Source of the DNA: Blattamonas nauphoetae
Lineage: Eukaryota > Preaxostyla > Oxymonadida
Direction: 5' to 3'
Assembly (NCBI GenBank): GCA_033064195.1
Contig: JARBJD010000001.1
Coordinates: 124,001 to 188,000, forward strand
DNA: 64,000 nucleotides
The position numbers and the translations under genes are program-made. Positions 19,658-30,860 of this stretch are shown piece by piece; the stretch's first letter is position 1, and each line of letters begins with the position of its first letter. The notes under the pieces are model-generated. The model did not search any database. It saw only the letters and a list, made by a program, of their open reading frames with translations, and had not been told where the DNA came from.

Positions 19658-21647
19658 TCAAATTCTTTCCCCGCGATGATAACGTTCGGGCGAGAAGAAT
19701 GCCGTCAAAACCATTCGTCCCTGATATTGTCGATATTCGAGCTGTCTTCGAGCTTCTTCCGCCTGTCCTATTGTCTGATACTCCACGTACACTCGCCCAA
19801 TCTGAGCCAGAAGCCGTTGCTTCACCTCATTCTTCTCATTCACATCCAATGACAATGGATCGCCATTTCTGGCGTTTTGTGGAGCAGTGAGAGTGATATA
19901 ATCTTTCTCGTTGGCTCGGGTGACTTCGAGATTGACAATATCTCCATAGCGGGAAAGAGTGGTGCGCATGTCATTCACAATGGCATTATAGTCGTCTTGT
20001 GAGACGGTGTCGAAGTGACAGTGTGTGTTAAGGATGACGAGGAGAGATGATTGAGGGAGGCAGACTGGAAAGATGAGGTAGAAAAGGAAGGAGATGGAGA
20101 AGAAGCTGGTGAAAGAGAGAGATGAAGCAAACCTGATGAATCGTGGCTCGCTCCAGTGTCTGATGTCCCGTCCGGCATGTTCTTTTGCTATTTGAAGGAG
20201 AAAAGAAGAGATGAGACAGAATTGGTTAAGTAAGGAGATGGAGAACGTATACTCTTGTTCCTGAAGCTGCTCGCTGGACGATAATCTTTCGACCGTCAAG
20301 ATCCGTGTTAGTAAAGACCTTGATCGCGACATCTGTGTGAAGAGGGTCAGCATATTCAGCGAATCCATAGCCCTGTTATTGAAAAGGATAGGACGGGATT
20401 GAGAGTTGAAAACGGCGACATACTTTTGATGTGGTGGGAGTATCTTGTAGAAGCTTGAACATCTTCAAAGGGCCAACCTTTTCAAGCATTGTTTTGATCT
20501 GGTGTGAAAGTATGGGACTCGTTGAAGAAAGAGAAAAACCTGAGCTGCAGGGATGTAATTAGGGATGTTTGCGATGAAAAGTTTATTTGGATTGTCAAGT
20601 GATAGAGCTGAAGATAGTGATAGAATGACACAGTTTAGCTTAAAATGAGAAGTTTTCACACTTGTTCCAGGGGTTGGAGATGGTTTCACAGCTGGAAGAG
20701 TCGATGAATCATCAACTACTCGAAGAGAATGGGAAAATGATACAAAAATTAATAAAAAGATCGGAAATACCCCCTTCAATCGCAACGTATTCTTTTGGTC
20801 TTCCTATCTTGAGTTGTGTGTTCTGGAAAACACATCCATTGAAAGACATGGCGTTGGTTGCATCTTGGGCAGTTCGGAATTCAACAAATGCGTAGTTCTT
20901 GTCAGCATTCACCTGGACATCCACAACAGGTTTAGCTGCACTAGACGCCGTCGATCCAACTCCATGCAGGACGAATTGGTTGTTGATGAAGAGTGTCAAA
21001 GAATCCTTTACAGAATGATGAAAATCAAATAAAAAAGACTTTAGTTGTCCCAATTGGGATATTTCCAACATAGATCCGCCTTGTCTGCTTGAGTTGATTT
21101 TGGGTTGGTCTGTCCGAATTCAAGATAATTCCACGACTCCCTCGCAAGATCTCATCAAGTGTTGAGGTTGATTTCTTTGGTAATGTTTCTGCATCAAAGG
21201 CAGCAAGTCCTGAATGCATAATTGTCGAGTACCTCTCTCTTTCTTCTTCAGAATCTTCTTGATCCCATTTTGAGGGTCTCTTTCGTTCTCGTCGAGGTCG
21301 AGGTTCTTCTTCCACAAATTTTTCAGATCTCGAGGATGGTTTGTCTCGACGAGAATATCGTTTGCGATCGCTCTCCGATTCTGAGGAGTCACGATGGCGA
21401 TGTCTATCGCTTCGATGATGACGAGATCGTCTGTGATGTCGATCATACTCATCATCACCACGATCATCTTCCCAATCTCTTCTACGATCATAGCGTGAAT
21501 CTCTTCGAGGGTCTATAAGAGAAAAGAGTCGAATTGGAGACGGAGTGAAATGGATGAATAGTGCATACCGCTCCGTGATTCACCTTGATAAGGATATTCT
21601 GGGGGGCCTCCACTGAACATATCCCTTCGATCCATTCCTGGATACAT
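19658..21647 (-). CDS. U2AF2: U2AF large subunit (U2AF65), multi-exon
   Basis: The start is MYPGMDRRDMFSGG, then an Arg/Ser/Asp-rich domain (RRDSRYDRRRDWEDDRGDDE and onward) ending in RKRPSKWDQ, the UHM-ligand tryptophan segment. RRM1 has RRIYVGNIPIGTTK, joined through a 34-nt intron to DSLTLFINNQF; its RNP1 is NYAFVEFR. RRM2 starts KLFIANIPNYIP and has GYGFAEY. The C-terminal domain has RVYVEYQTIGQAEEARRQL and ends near RYHRGERI, as in the UHM. At least five introns interrupt it; I did not fix every boundary. The protein binds the polypyrimidine tract and recruits U2 snRNP. The introns here are short with 3' TTTnnAG-like ends, so a full-length U2AF65 is consistent with their recognition. Confidence 0.88.
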
Positions 21648-21695
21648 TGGAAGGATCGGATGACAAAGAAAAGAAAAAGTGTGGATTAGATCATT

Positions 21696-22709
21696 ATGTT
21701 CTTCTCTCAAAACTCACTTCACAGTTATCCGCATTATTATCCCATTGTACTACCAAACGCTCCTCCACCTCCTCAAGTTTTGGATTCTAAGTACTCCATC
21801 CCTCGCAAACCAACAACCGCATTGGTAAACCATCGTAGAGTAGATTCCCGAGCGAATCCACAACCCGAAAAAGATAATACAATTAATTCGTATTATGCTG
21901 CCCCAAGAGAAGATTTGCTGTATCTTTCATCTGCTTTCTGAATCTATTCTATGAATCTCCGATCCAGTTCAACGTCGCGAACATATAAAGAAATTAACAC
22001 AGCCCCGAACATAGTTTGTCGTCATCATTTCTTTTATTTTTTCTTCGCATAGCAACCTCTAATTCCCCCTAAGCAACCTTATTCACGACCACAAACCTCG
22101 GAAGGTAGAACATCCGACTACCCCATTCAATTAGATGATCCTAAACCGCTATCATCTCTTGAATCATTGCGCATTATGGAGTATCAACGAAATCTCGATG
22201 AAATCACAGTATCAAGACGAAAGGGGAAGTTGGGTAATTTCGTGTTTCGTCGTCTTCGCATGTCTAAACTGCCGCCTGTTCGAAAACCCCACGAAACTTA
22301 TGGACCATCCTTTTCAGAATATCGAACAAATTTACCTTCGAACTCCAACTATTCGCCATTAACAGTAGTACCATCACAAAATCAGCCAGACTGTTCTCAA
22401 AGCACTCCCTCCCACCAAACACATTCCAGCTCATCTCCTTATTGGGAATACTTCCAAGATGTCCGTCTTCCTCGTCCTGTTATGCTCAGACACGCCAACG
22501 TTGCCCAAATTAATGCAACGATCCTTGGGAAGTTCCCCCTTACCCGTGTCCACACCCCCATCAGAACACCAAACGGCTTCAGCCCTGGTCTTTCTCCAAA
22601 TTTGGCTGATTATTCCCCGTTTGCTCATGTACACACGTACTATGTAAACACATCCCCGTCCTCACAGGGTCCGTCCATGGTCTCACCGAACGCTCTCGTG
22701 AACGATTGA
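21696..22709 (+). CDS. Unrecognised Pro/Ser-rich protein, exon structure unresolved
   Basis: Two open stretches probably belong together. The first, from the ATG at 21696, runs to 21941 (81 codons, Tyr/Pro-rich). The second is open from about 22038, after an acceptor ending TTCTTCGCATAG, to the stop at 22709. It reads in part LESLRIMEYQRNLDEITVSR and GPSFSEYRTN, with a tail of Ser/Pro. I could not find a donor that joins the two in frame without a stop, so they may be separate genes. Nothing matches a family I know. It diverges from U2AF65, with starts 48 bp apart. Confidence 0.45.
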
Positions 22710-22876
22710 AGCTTTCTCATCATTTTTATGGTATAAGTTTCGGCTTGTGTTCCCAACCGGATTTTCCCTCAATCATCTTGCAAGAAGTTCTTTTGAACTG
22801 ATATGTTTTTTGATTGATAATCCCTAAATTTTCTGAGGAGGTTCTTTGGATCGATTAAACCATTATTTTAACTACA

Positions 22877-23335
22877 ATGACGCTCGACAACTCGAAACTC
22901 ATGAAGGACTTTCGGATTGTATTTTATTCAATTATTGACTCGTTTTGTGTCTCATCAGGATACTCTCCCAGAGATTGACCCGGATACACTCGCGCTCCAC
23001 AACAAGCCAGAAGATCTCTGGTATTGTATTTGTTATAATCAAAAAATATGAGATAGGATTTCAGTTCACGGATTTGTGATTGATGTCACGAATTTTAAAC
23101 ATCAGGGAGGACAAGTTGTCCTCCAGAGAACAGCTGGAAAAGACATCACTCAATTCTTCAGTATGCGTTCATATTTCTTCTCATACAATTCAAACATTTT
23201 CAAGCTCGATATCATCGCGGATTGAATGCTATTTATTTGCCGAATGTCATCCTAAAGGGACGAGTGAAAGGCGCAAAACATTTGTCCGAGCTCCTGCATC
23301 CTTGCATGTTAACTCCGATACAACAGATCACGTAA
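22877..23335 (+). CDS. Cytochrome b5-type heme protein (4 exons)
   Basis: Exons start at 22877, 22960, 23059 and 23205 and keep one frame of about 115 aa, ending TAA at 23333-23335. The domain begins at PEDLWISVHGFVIDVTNFKH. HQGGQ stands where most family members have HPGG, and the His there would be one heme ligand. Downstream are GKDITQFF and RYHRGLNAIYL, whose His can be the second ligand. The fold matches the cytochrome b5 superfamily, which passes electrons to oxygenases, desaturases or reductases. No C-terminal membrane helix is present, so the protein is soluble unless a further exon follows. An open piece at 23396-23455 (QFSPSLVRRHYSWTEK) may be such an exon. Confidence 0.7.
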
Positions 23336-23603
23336 TTCGTTTCAGTTCAAAATAGTTGATATTTCACCACTTTTCAAAACGATTCAGACAGTACAATTCT
23401 CACCATCACTAGTTCGACGTCACTACTCCTGGACAGAGAAAACTGAGGGACAACTGTGAGACTATTCTTCATAATTTCAACAGGATATAATATCCTCGTT
23501 GATCCATATTAATTGCCTCACTTTGAAACATCATCGGTACTAATTAGTTGCGACTCTGGGTTGGATCGAATACTCTCCACGTTTCCTGAGTTATTGGCCA
23601 ACG

Positions 23604-25191
23604 ATGACGTCACTGGCGCAGATGCCTTTTCAATTCACCTATTCAACGGTCCCAGGATCTTGTATCCGATCTGGACTTGTTAAAACAGCGACATCTGAGG
23701 TTCCAACACCAGCCCTGATTGTACCGATGACCAAAGGTATCTCATCCAACAATCCTGATCTCTTCCTCCAGGTGTTATTCCACATGTTACCTATGATATT
23801 CAGTTGAAACTTCCTGAGTCAAAAATGCTCGGACTTCTCTACACAGATCTGTTTGCGATTTCTCATTCTTTACAGTCTTTCTTTTCATAATTTTCGATCG
23901 TGAGTTCAGCTGTGATCTTGATTATGATCGAATCATGCGTTCTCAAAACAAAACAGCTCGTGAATTCCTATTCCCAGAAATCATCGCTCAACAACCCAAT
24001 TCCCTTTTTCTCCGTATCAGAGACCCTTCTACTACTAATATTGTGGGTCCTGCGAATGGAAAACAAACAGCTGTACAGGGTGGAACTGGAAAAGTCCGCA
24101 TCGACTCAACCAGCTTTTTGTCAACCATTTTTCGAACACAACCATGCATCGCATCGCTTCCATGTGATGAACCAATCGTTGAAGAACCAGTGAATGACCC
24201 GGAAGCGGAAAAGAAAGCCCTAAAGCGCATCCGAAAGTCGGTGATGCAAACAATTGGTTACGGAGATCAAATCATCGAAATGATCAAAAACCCAAAATTG
24301 CCGGAACTCCTGAATGGAGCTCTTACACCATCCGATCGGCTTCCTGCTCTTTTCTCGGTTTTGGAAGGTGGTTGGTCAATAGACAGTCGAGAGCACGCTG
24401 TGAAACATGTGAACAGATTGTGTGACCTCTCTGATGCAATAAAGGGTACTGTCGTCTCTGGTCTCGACCAAGTCAAACCAGAAAACATTTCTGCCGTCCT
24501 CGCCCCTACAGTATGCATTTTCTCGCCAAATGATTGTTTCAGAAAGTCCTGAAATCTGATCTCGTTCGTGTCGTCTCTGTCCTCGGAACTCCTGGTCTGT
24601 CCCAATATTTTGTGCTATTTTGCCAGATTCTATTGTGACATGCATTTTGAACGGGATGGATCTGTTTGATACATCGTATCCGATCCAACTTGCAGAATGT
24701 GGGTACGGACTCGTATTCCCGCTTCTGACCGATGCTCTTTATGCAGCCCTCCAAGTGGGCGTGCCTTCTTATCCGATTCCTTTTGTTATCAACTTCTCTC
24801 TGCCACAATTCCAACTTCAAAACACTCCTTTTGTCACAACTGCCAAGCAACTTTTCGAAGAAAGTGCTGAACTGCTGCAAGGTATCCTTCATTCTCCATA
24901 ATTTTCTTCTTAGATTGTACATGTCCTGCCTGTACTGCTCCAACAGGAGCATCAACTGCTTATATCCATCATTTAATCAATACTCACGAAATGAATGCAG
25001 TCGTTCTGTCATCAATCCACAATCTCCATCATTATCAAGCATTCTTCACTCATCTTCGTGCAAAAATTGCTGAAAACAAACCTGATTTACCAACTATTTT
25101 ACTTGCCTATTCACAGCTTCTCCAGAAAGCTCGTACAAGCCAGGAAATTGTCATGAACAAACTGGGGAAAGAATACAAAAATTTTGAGTAA
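23604..25191 (+). CDS. QTRT2: Queuine tRNA-ribosyltransferase accessory subunit 2 (QTRT2), multi-exon
   Basis: The frame from the ATG at 23604 starts with the TGT-family opening TPALIVPMTKG, then a splice to VIPHVTYDIQL. Further blocks are KKALKRIRKSV, FSVLEGGWSIDSREHAV, and CILNGMDLFDTSYPIQLAEC with GYGLVFP. After an intron near 24880-24914 the zinc site follows as DCTCPACTAP...AYIHHL, giving the C-x-C-x2-C...H ligands. SSIHNLHHYQAFF completes the pattern. QTRT2 is the non-catalytic partner of QTRT1. The dimer swaps queuine into the wobble position of GUN-anticodon tRNAs. Eukaryotes must obtain queuine from food or bacteria, which fits a bacterivorous or gut protist. The catalytic partner is not in the window. 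Confidence 0.85.
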
Positions 25192-25293
25192 GAGCAAGAC
25201 ACTTCAAGATCATGAAGAAACAACAACAAATTATGACGCGGAATGAAGTGGAGAAAGGAAGAGAACAACATAAGAGTCGATAATTGAGAGGGT

Positions 25294-25827
25294 TCAGTAC
25301 GGTTTTGGTGACTCAACTGAGAAACCATATATTTGATCTTCATGAAGCTTTGATCGCTGGACAATGAATAACAAGAGATAGACTACGAAAATAAGAATGA
25401 GTAAAATAAAATTTGTTCTTGAAATAAGTCGATTGTGATTGTGTGTTCGTCCTGTCGAATCACTAAAGAACCAGCTAGCAATACGTTCTAATTTTGTAAG
25501 CTCGGGTTCAACGGGAAGTATTTGAGAATCTACATGGGCGAGAGGTGAGATAACAAGCGAGACCGGAGAGGAAGATGGAGTTGATGGATTTGAAATGATG
25601 TTGCGGAATTGCTGGAAGCGTGGAGAAAATTCTTTGACGATAGATTCCCCGCCCTGACCAACTGATGTTTTGTTCTTTTCAAGAATCTCTTTTCGTCTCG
25701 ATTGATGAGATCTTCGTTTTGGTTGATGTGATGGTTGTTGGCTATGAGAGGGTTGTGGTGATGGTATCGGTCGCCCATTCGAAGTTTGAGGAGGGTGTAC
25801 ATTTATTGAACCCTGTTCTTGAGACAT
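25294..25827 (-). CDS. Tail-anchored membrane protein (177 aa), unrecognised
   Basis: Starts MSQEQGSINVHPP. The N-terminal 60 residues are rich in Ser, Pro, His and Gln. A mixed middle follows, then a single membrane helix FILLILIFVVYLLLFIV at about residues 140-156 and a 20-residue tail. No coiled-coil SNARE motif is clear. The layout is like the 114-aa protein at 18462-18806, but I see no shared sequence. It is convergent with QTRT2. Confidence 0.6.
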   Translation of the reverse strand: MSQEQGSINVHPPQTSNGRPIPSPQPSHSQQPSHQPKRRSHQSRRKEILEKNKTSVGQGGESIVKEFSPRFQQFRNIISNPSTPSSSPVSLVISPLAHVDSQILPVEPELTKLERIASWFFSDSTGRTHNHNRLISRTNFILLILIFVVYLLLFIVQRSKLHEDQIYGFSVESPKPY

Positions 25828-26155
25828 ATTCTACAAAAGGTGTTCTGAAATCGGATCAAACTATTATTTCTTTCTTTCTTCCCTGTCGACCTTCAATCGT
25901 CACGCTCTGTTCATAGATTTATGTAAATTTCTAACATTTTACTCGTTCTCTTTTTTCCGTTTTCTATCGACACCGACCGTGGTTTTGAGCAATCAGAATT
26001 GTCTTTTCAAAAAGATTGTGTCAACTGAAAGTCACAAAACTGCTCCCCACGTCAGTCATACAGCTAAAGTGAAGGGGATAATCTATTCTTCACAAATTTT
26101 TGGCCAATAAAGGATTGAAGAGGCAATTCTGGATAAACACTCATATGGTGTTATT
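25828..26155. other. Intergenic, about 330 bp, divergent promoters
   Basis: The spacer separates two divergently transcribed genes, so it probably holds both promoters. AT-rich, no recognised motif. Confidence 0.4.
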
Positions 26156-27550
26156 ATGGGTTCATCTAATCTCACAATCTCAACTTTGATGGTCCAACCA
26201 ACCTGGTGGGCAAACACACAACTTGATTTTCACAATCTACAACATGAGCACTGTCAAGCATTGGCACTTCTTGCTCCAACACCTGTAGCCTTTTATCAGA
26301 AATATGTGAATCCGAACAACGCGGATTTACTCAAAAACGATGTTCAGAATGCACTTCAAACAACCGAAGATTATGCAGGTCAATTTTCAGGACAAGTTCT
26401 TACGTATTTCGACACGGTTTGGGCACAAGAAAATCGCCACCTAATTCCACCAACCCCAATGTCTCAACAATTCCCGCCCCAAGTCCAACAATCTCCCACT
26501 TCATCACTCCCCCCACCAATGCCAATGGGGCTCCAACCGGAACCACAATCGCAACCATCTCCATACTACCAAGGTGGTCAGCAAGTTCCAACTCTCCCCT
26601 CTCAACAAATAAGTGTATGGGAACGTTTTTCTTTTTATAGTTTGTAGTCTGGTGATGGTATTTCACGCGCAGAGGTTATGCAGATCATTGAAAGGAAAGA
26701 AGCAGAGATCAAGCAGACGTTCCTGACACAGATCCAGCAGCTCCAACAGGAGGTCCAGAGCAAGAACAGAGAAATGTCCGACTTGAAAAATGCTGTGGAT
26801 TCAATGCAGACCCTAATCCAAAGCCACTTCAACCAGTCTTCCTCCGTGAGGCCACCAATCCAACCAGCCATGGCACAGCCACCGGTTAGCCAAGGTCTCT
26901 ATGGCCAGACTCCGACAACTCTTCCTGTCCAATCGTACGGTGCTCAACCAGCCTACAATACCACACCGCCACAGACGCAAGGTTACGGAGGATACGGAGC
27001 CACCCCTACAAACCAAGACCTTCTCATGACAACAGATCTCAAACCCGAAGATTATAACTCTGCACGTGTCACTGGAAAGAGTGTTCAGTTCATCGGGCCG
27101 ATCCAATCAAGAGTTTTTGTTGACTTTGTCTGTCTTGAACAGATTATCACTGCCGAATGGAAGGTGTACGTGTACCCAGGACAAAACTTGCAGCTTGGAT
27201 TCATCATGGATGTTATGGGTGATCTGCGACAGGAGTCAAATGAACGGATCCTTGTCGAATACTCCAACACCGGTTTATTGACTGTTCGCAACCGAACCTT
27301 CAATTGTGAACCATTCCAATTCAATGACACCATCACTCTTGAAATCAACTGCCCGGAAAGGTCGGCCCGCCTCTTCAAAAACGGAAAACAACTCCCATAC
27401 GTCATCAAGCGAATCCCCATGGTAAATAAACTCTACGTCTCTGGAACAGGTGTCCAAAACAGAGCAGACTTGATGAAGTTGACACAAACATCCTCACCCG
27501 GGTCATACGCCACTGTTGCTACACAGGAAATCAACATGGAATCCGTTTAA
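26156..27550 (+). CDS. Coiled-coil protein with C-terminal beta-rich domain (2 exons)
   Basis: Exons are 26156-26614 and 26648-27550 with a 33-nt intron, giving 453 aa. A Trp-rich start (PTWWANTQLDF) leads into helices. A Pro/Gln-rich linker (residues about 100-150) follows, then a coiled coil (about 158-205, Glu/Lys/Gln-rich). After a Tyr/Gly/Pro linker comes a compact beta-rich domain (about 295-430) with LQLGFIMDVMGD, FQFNDTITLEIN and ARLFKNGKQLPY. The last block recalls concanavalin-like/SPRY folds, where a strand pair carries a [DN]G[KR]xL turn, but I cannot name the family. No signal peptide or membrane helix is seen. A scaffold role is a guess from the layout. Confidence 0.7.
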
Positions 27551-27738
27551 GTTCAGAGCTCAAAACCAACTCACTTCTCATCTTTGTTCCTTATGATTCA
27601 TTACATCCCATATTCTGTCACTTGTATTCTTTGTGAAAAACATTAAATGCAGAGAAAAACAGAATGAATGAATGAGGAAGAAGTGTTCTTGGTATTGTCA
27701 GATTCACAAAGTGTTGGCAATGGAGCGTATCCTTCACC

Positions 27739-29232
27739 TTACTTTGGTGCGGGGTAGTTCTTGTCCATTCCGGAGAGCTTGTTGAACGCGCGGACACGTT
27801 CATCGAAAGCAACGTTCGCGTGCCACCTATCGAACCAGTAGTCGTCATCTGACCACTGAGCGTTCAATTCCTCCGAGGTCATGCCTTGTTGCTCAACCCA
27901 TGTGTAGTACTTCAGGTTGTGCATGCGACGACGATCTTGGTGTGTGCATTCCATGGTGTTTTCCATGGACACTCCCTCAATATAGCGGAACCAGTCGCAT
28001 TCGGCTTGGAGCTCAGTGTATGGTCCGTGAGTTTTGTCGAGCTCATCAAGGCGGGATTGGTACATATCGAAGGAATCAGTGGCGACGGTGATGACGCAGT
28101 CACGCTCGTTGAATTCGAAGTGTTTGGAGAGCTTGATAGCACCAAGGACGTTAGCACATCCAGAAATACCGAGATATCCGAGTTTGTCGATGGTTTCCTG
28201 GGGAACTCCGTGCTTGAGAAGGACCTTTCTGCCAACTGGGGTTTGGAAGAGACGAGTCAAACGGACTGCACCCTCGTCATCAATGGAAGCAACGAAGTCG
28301 GTGTTGCGAAGGTTGTGGATCCATGGGACGTGTTTGTCACCAATTCCTTCAATGCGGTGATCACCGAATCCGTTTTCAAGAAGAGTCGGGCATTGGACAG
28401 CCTCACCCACACCAAGCTTCATGGCTGGGTAGTTCTCCTTAATGTAATCAGCAGCAGCGAGAGTACCAGCACTGCCTTGGCACAAGAACACACCGGCCAT
28501 TCTTGATCCCTTCGGCATGCGTTTTTGGAAAACCTCTTCCATGGCACGTCCAGTGACATTGAAATGCCAGAGGGGGTTGGTGAAGTCGCAGAATTGGTTG
28601 AGGGCGATAACCTTATCTCCCTGAGTTGTTGTGAGCTCGTTGACTTTGTCGAAGATTTCTTTGACGTTACTCTCTGTGCCGGGAGTAGCAATGATCTCAG
28701 ATCCAATATCCTTGAGCCAATCGAAACGTTCTTGAGACATTCCGGCGGGAAGGATGGCAACAGCCTGGCATCCGAGAAGTGCTGAGTTGAATGCACCTCC
28801 ACGGCAGTAGTTCCCTGTGGATGGCCAGAGGGCTTTTTGAACAGTTGGGTCGAACTGTCCACGAGTAAGACGATCAACAAGTGGTCCGAAGCTGGCTCCG
28901 ACCTTGTGGCAGCCAGTTGGGAAGTATTTGCCGACCATGACAAAGATTTTGGATTTGACGCCTGTAAGAGAGGATGGGAGTTCCAGAGCATTGACCTCTC
29001 CATAGAGTCCACCTTTTTCTTGTGGTTGGTTCTTCCATGTGACACGGAAAAGGTTGCGTGGGTTAACATCCCACAAACCAATCTCTTTCAATTCATCCTT
29101 CACCTTCTGTGGAATCTTTTCAGGATGTGCCAATTGGTCAAGAGTTGGAATCAGAATATTCTTTTCCTTGCAGAGGGTAGCAGCCTTCTTGCGAACTTGT
29201 TCGTTAATCGGTGGATTCTTGACGTCGATCAT
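27739..29232 (-). CDS. Bacterial-type PLP-dependent enzyme, TrpB-like fold, 497 aa
   Basis: A single-exon gene. The first ATG in frame is 29232; the frame stays open a little upstream, where an AG could be a splice acceptor. The protein has a PLP-lysine motif FPTGCHKVGASFG, the phosphate-loop-like CQGSAGT, and blocks WPSTGNYCRGGAF, ILPAGMSQERFDWL and IATPGTESNVKEIFDK. The TGxHK lysine places it near the tryptophan synthase beta fold-type II family. It belongs to a group I remember from anaerobic bacteria, annotated only as PLP-dependent protein subunit beta. The reaction is unknown; beta-elimination or replacement on an amino acid is likely from the fold. Lack of introns, full length and close likeness to bacterial proteins suggest lateral transfer, which is an inference. 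Confidence 0.82.
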   Translation of the reverse strand: MIDVKNPPINEQVRKKAATLCKEKNILIPTLDQLAHPEKIPQKVKDELKEIGLWDVNPRNLFRVTWKNQPQEKGGLYGEVNALELPSSLTGVKSKIFVMVGKYFPTGCHKVGASFGPLVDRLTRGQFDPTVQKALWPSTGNYCRGGAFNSALLGCQAVAILPAGMSQERFDWLKDIGSEIIATPGTESNVKEIFDKVNELTTTQGDKVIALNQFCDFTNPLWHFNVTGRAMEEVFQKRMPKGSRMAGVFLCQGSAGTLAAADYIKENYPAMKLGVGEAVQCPTLLENGFGDHRIEGIGDKHVPWIHNLRNTDFVASIDDEGAVRLTRLFQTPVGRKVLLKHGVPQETIDKLGYLGISGCANVLGAIKLSKHFEFNERDCVITVATDSFDMYQSRLDELDKTHGPYTELQAECDWFRYIEGVSMENTMECTHQDRRRMHNLKYYTWVEQQGMTSEELNAQWSDDDYWFDRWHANVAFDERVRAFNKLSGMDKNYPAPK

Positions 29233-29394
29233 CTGGATTAAGGTTTGATCGAACAGTTCAAACAACAATTTGAATTATCGGCCGAAGTTGCCAAATCTCC
29301 GATTGGTAATAACTGTGTTGAACCAATACCCTAGAGTATTTCTGAGATTGTATGGCTGCAAGAATGTGTGAAGTGTTGCCCAATTGCTGGGAAT

Positions 29395-30625
29395 TCAAAG
29401 ATCATCCAACTGGAATAATTCAGTATTCTTTAAACCTTGTGAAAAGAGTGTAGGTTGTGTTAGTTGCCTTTCACTTGATTGTTCTGCTTGTTGTTCTCTT
29501 AATTTGTCTTCTTCTGCTTGAATAAACTTTTCTACCTGTCGATTCTTCCTCGCCTCCTCTTCAAGCTGCCTGGCCTTCTCTTCTTTCTCTAGACGGATCT
29601 TTTCGAGACGTATCCTTTCATCATCCAATCTTCGTTGAATTTCAAGTTCTTCCCTTTGTTTTTTCTCGGCTGCTTCCATGGCACGTTGTGTTCTCTCTTC
29701 TTCTTCTCTGATCTTCTGATTTTCTGCCTCTCGCTCCTCGTTCTCCTGTCGAACTCGTTTATTGTACTCCTGACGTTGTTTTTCCATGTCATCCATCGTA
29801 ATTACCTCTGTTGCAGCTTCTTTAGGTGTGAAGTTGAGTGAGTTTGGAATGTGTTGTTTTGGTGGTGCCTGGACCGGGCATGTGACTGATAACTCTCGGG
29901 TTGTTTTATCAAACTGTGCCTTACATCCATCAACAATAATTGGATACGGAAGCTTCACTTCTGTGGCGTAGATCAAAGTATCAGAGTCTTCTGGATATTT
30001 CAGTGTCAGGTGTCTTTCACCGATATCTGCATCAATCCCAATGGCACTTCCCTATCAAAATATTGTGGAAAATTGAAGCATACACATAGTGGTAGCTCAA
30101 AGACAACACGAATAGACTCTGGTCGTCGAACAGGGTTGACATCGTTGCCCTAGATGAAATAAATCATAGAAAATGAGGGAAAACCATGGTATAGTCCTGT
30201 AGTTGGAAGTTGCTTGATTCAATAATCCGGTGTTTTGGGATTGTTGGCTGTTGAATTGAAACTTTCGGTTGAGCAGTCGTTGTCGGGATTGGTGTCGTTT
30301 GCTGTTGCTTTGCAATTGCTTTTTTGAGCCGTTTCTTTTGACTCTTCGAGAGTGGAGGTGGTTCGACTGGTTTTGGGGGAACATGGACCTTCTGTTGGAC
30401 AGTGTTGATATTGTTCGGCGTCTCCGGCTGGTTAAGTCTTTCTGTTTCCTCTAGCATTCTAGTATACTCTTCCAAGTTCTTTGGATCGGAAATTTCCTGC
30501 ATATAATCAGCAAACATCTTTGCAAAGGTTGGATCTTTGAAACATTCTTCAAAACGTGTTTTTTCTTGTTCCGTGAGGACAACTTTCTCATTTTTGGAGC
30601 GTGGTGGTAGGATTGGATCTGTCAT
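29395..30625 (-). CDS. DNAAF2: PIH/Kintoun-like dynein-assembly co-chaperone (3 exons)
   Basis: The start is MTDPILPPRSKNEKVVL, then the helical LTEQEKTRFEECFKDPTFA and EISDPKNLEEY, which match the N-terminal helices of Kintoun. After a low-complexity linker comes the C-terminal CS-like domain: PKHRIIESSNFQLQDY, RPESIRVVFELPL, ERHLTLKYPEDSDTLI and KLPYPIIVDGCKAQF. A long charged coiled coil (about residues 240-350, Glu/Arg/Lys) precedes the end. Introns fall at about 30151-30184 and 30051-30085. PIH proteins work with HSP90 and R2TP to pre-assemble axonemal dynein. The central PIH1 core, normally between the N-terminal helices and the CS domain, cannot be found; the linker sits there instead. 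Kintoun is the best fit; another PIH member remains possible. Confidence 0.7.
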
Positions 30626-30860
30626 TGATGGTGTAGCTGATTTTTGAAGAGGAAGAGTTGAAAGAAAGCTGTGAACAAACGGTTTGATTGGAGAAGATTG
30701 ATTATGGACCAACACACGGACAACAACAAAGAAGTGTTACTTACTCGATTGAGAATGAGATGTTCCTTGAACAGAGTTTCGCCGAAATTCAGAAAGTCTT
30801 TCCGAAATGTGAAACGAGAAACAAGAGAGAATCACTCAGTGAGCGGTTATTCTTCAAAAA

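Noticed and set aside
24360-24520. RhoGAP-like motif KPENISAVLAPT
   Set aside because: Surrounding blocks (IRKSV, LEGGW, DLFDTSYP, CTCPAC) are those of QTRT2; the likeness is by chance.
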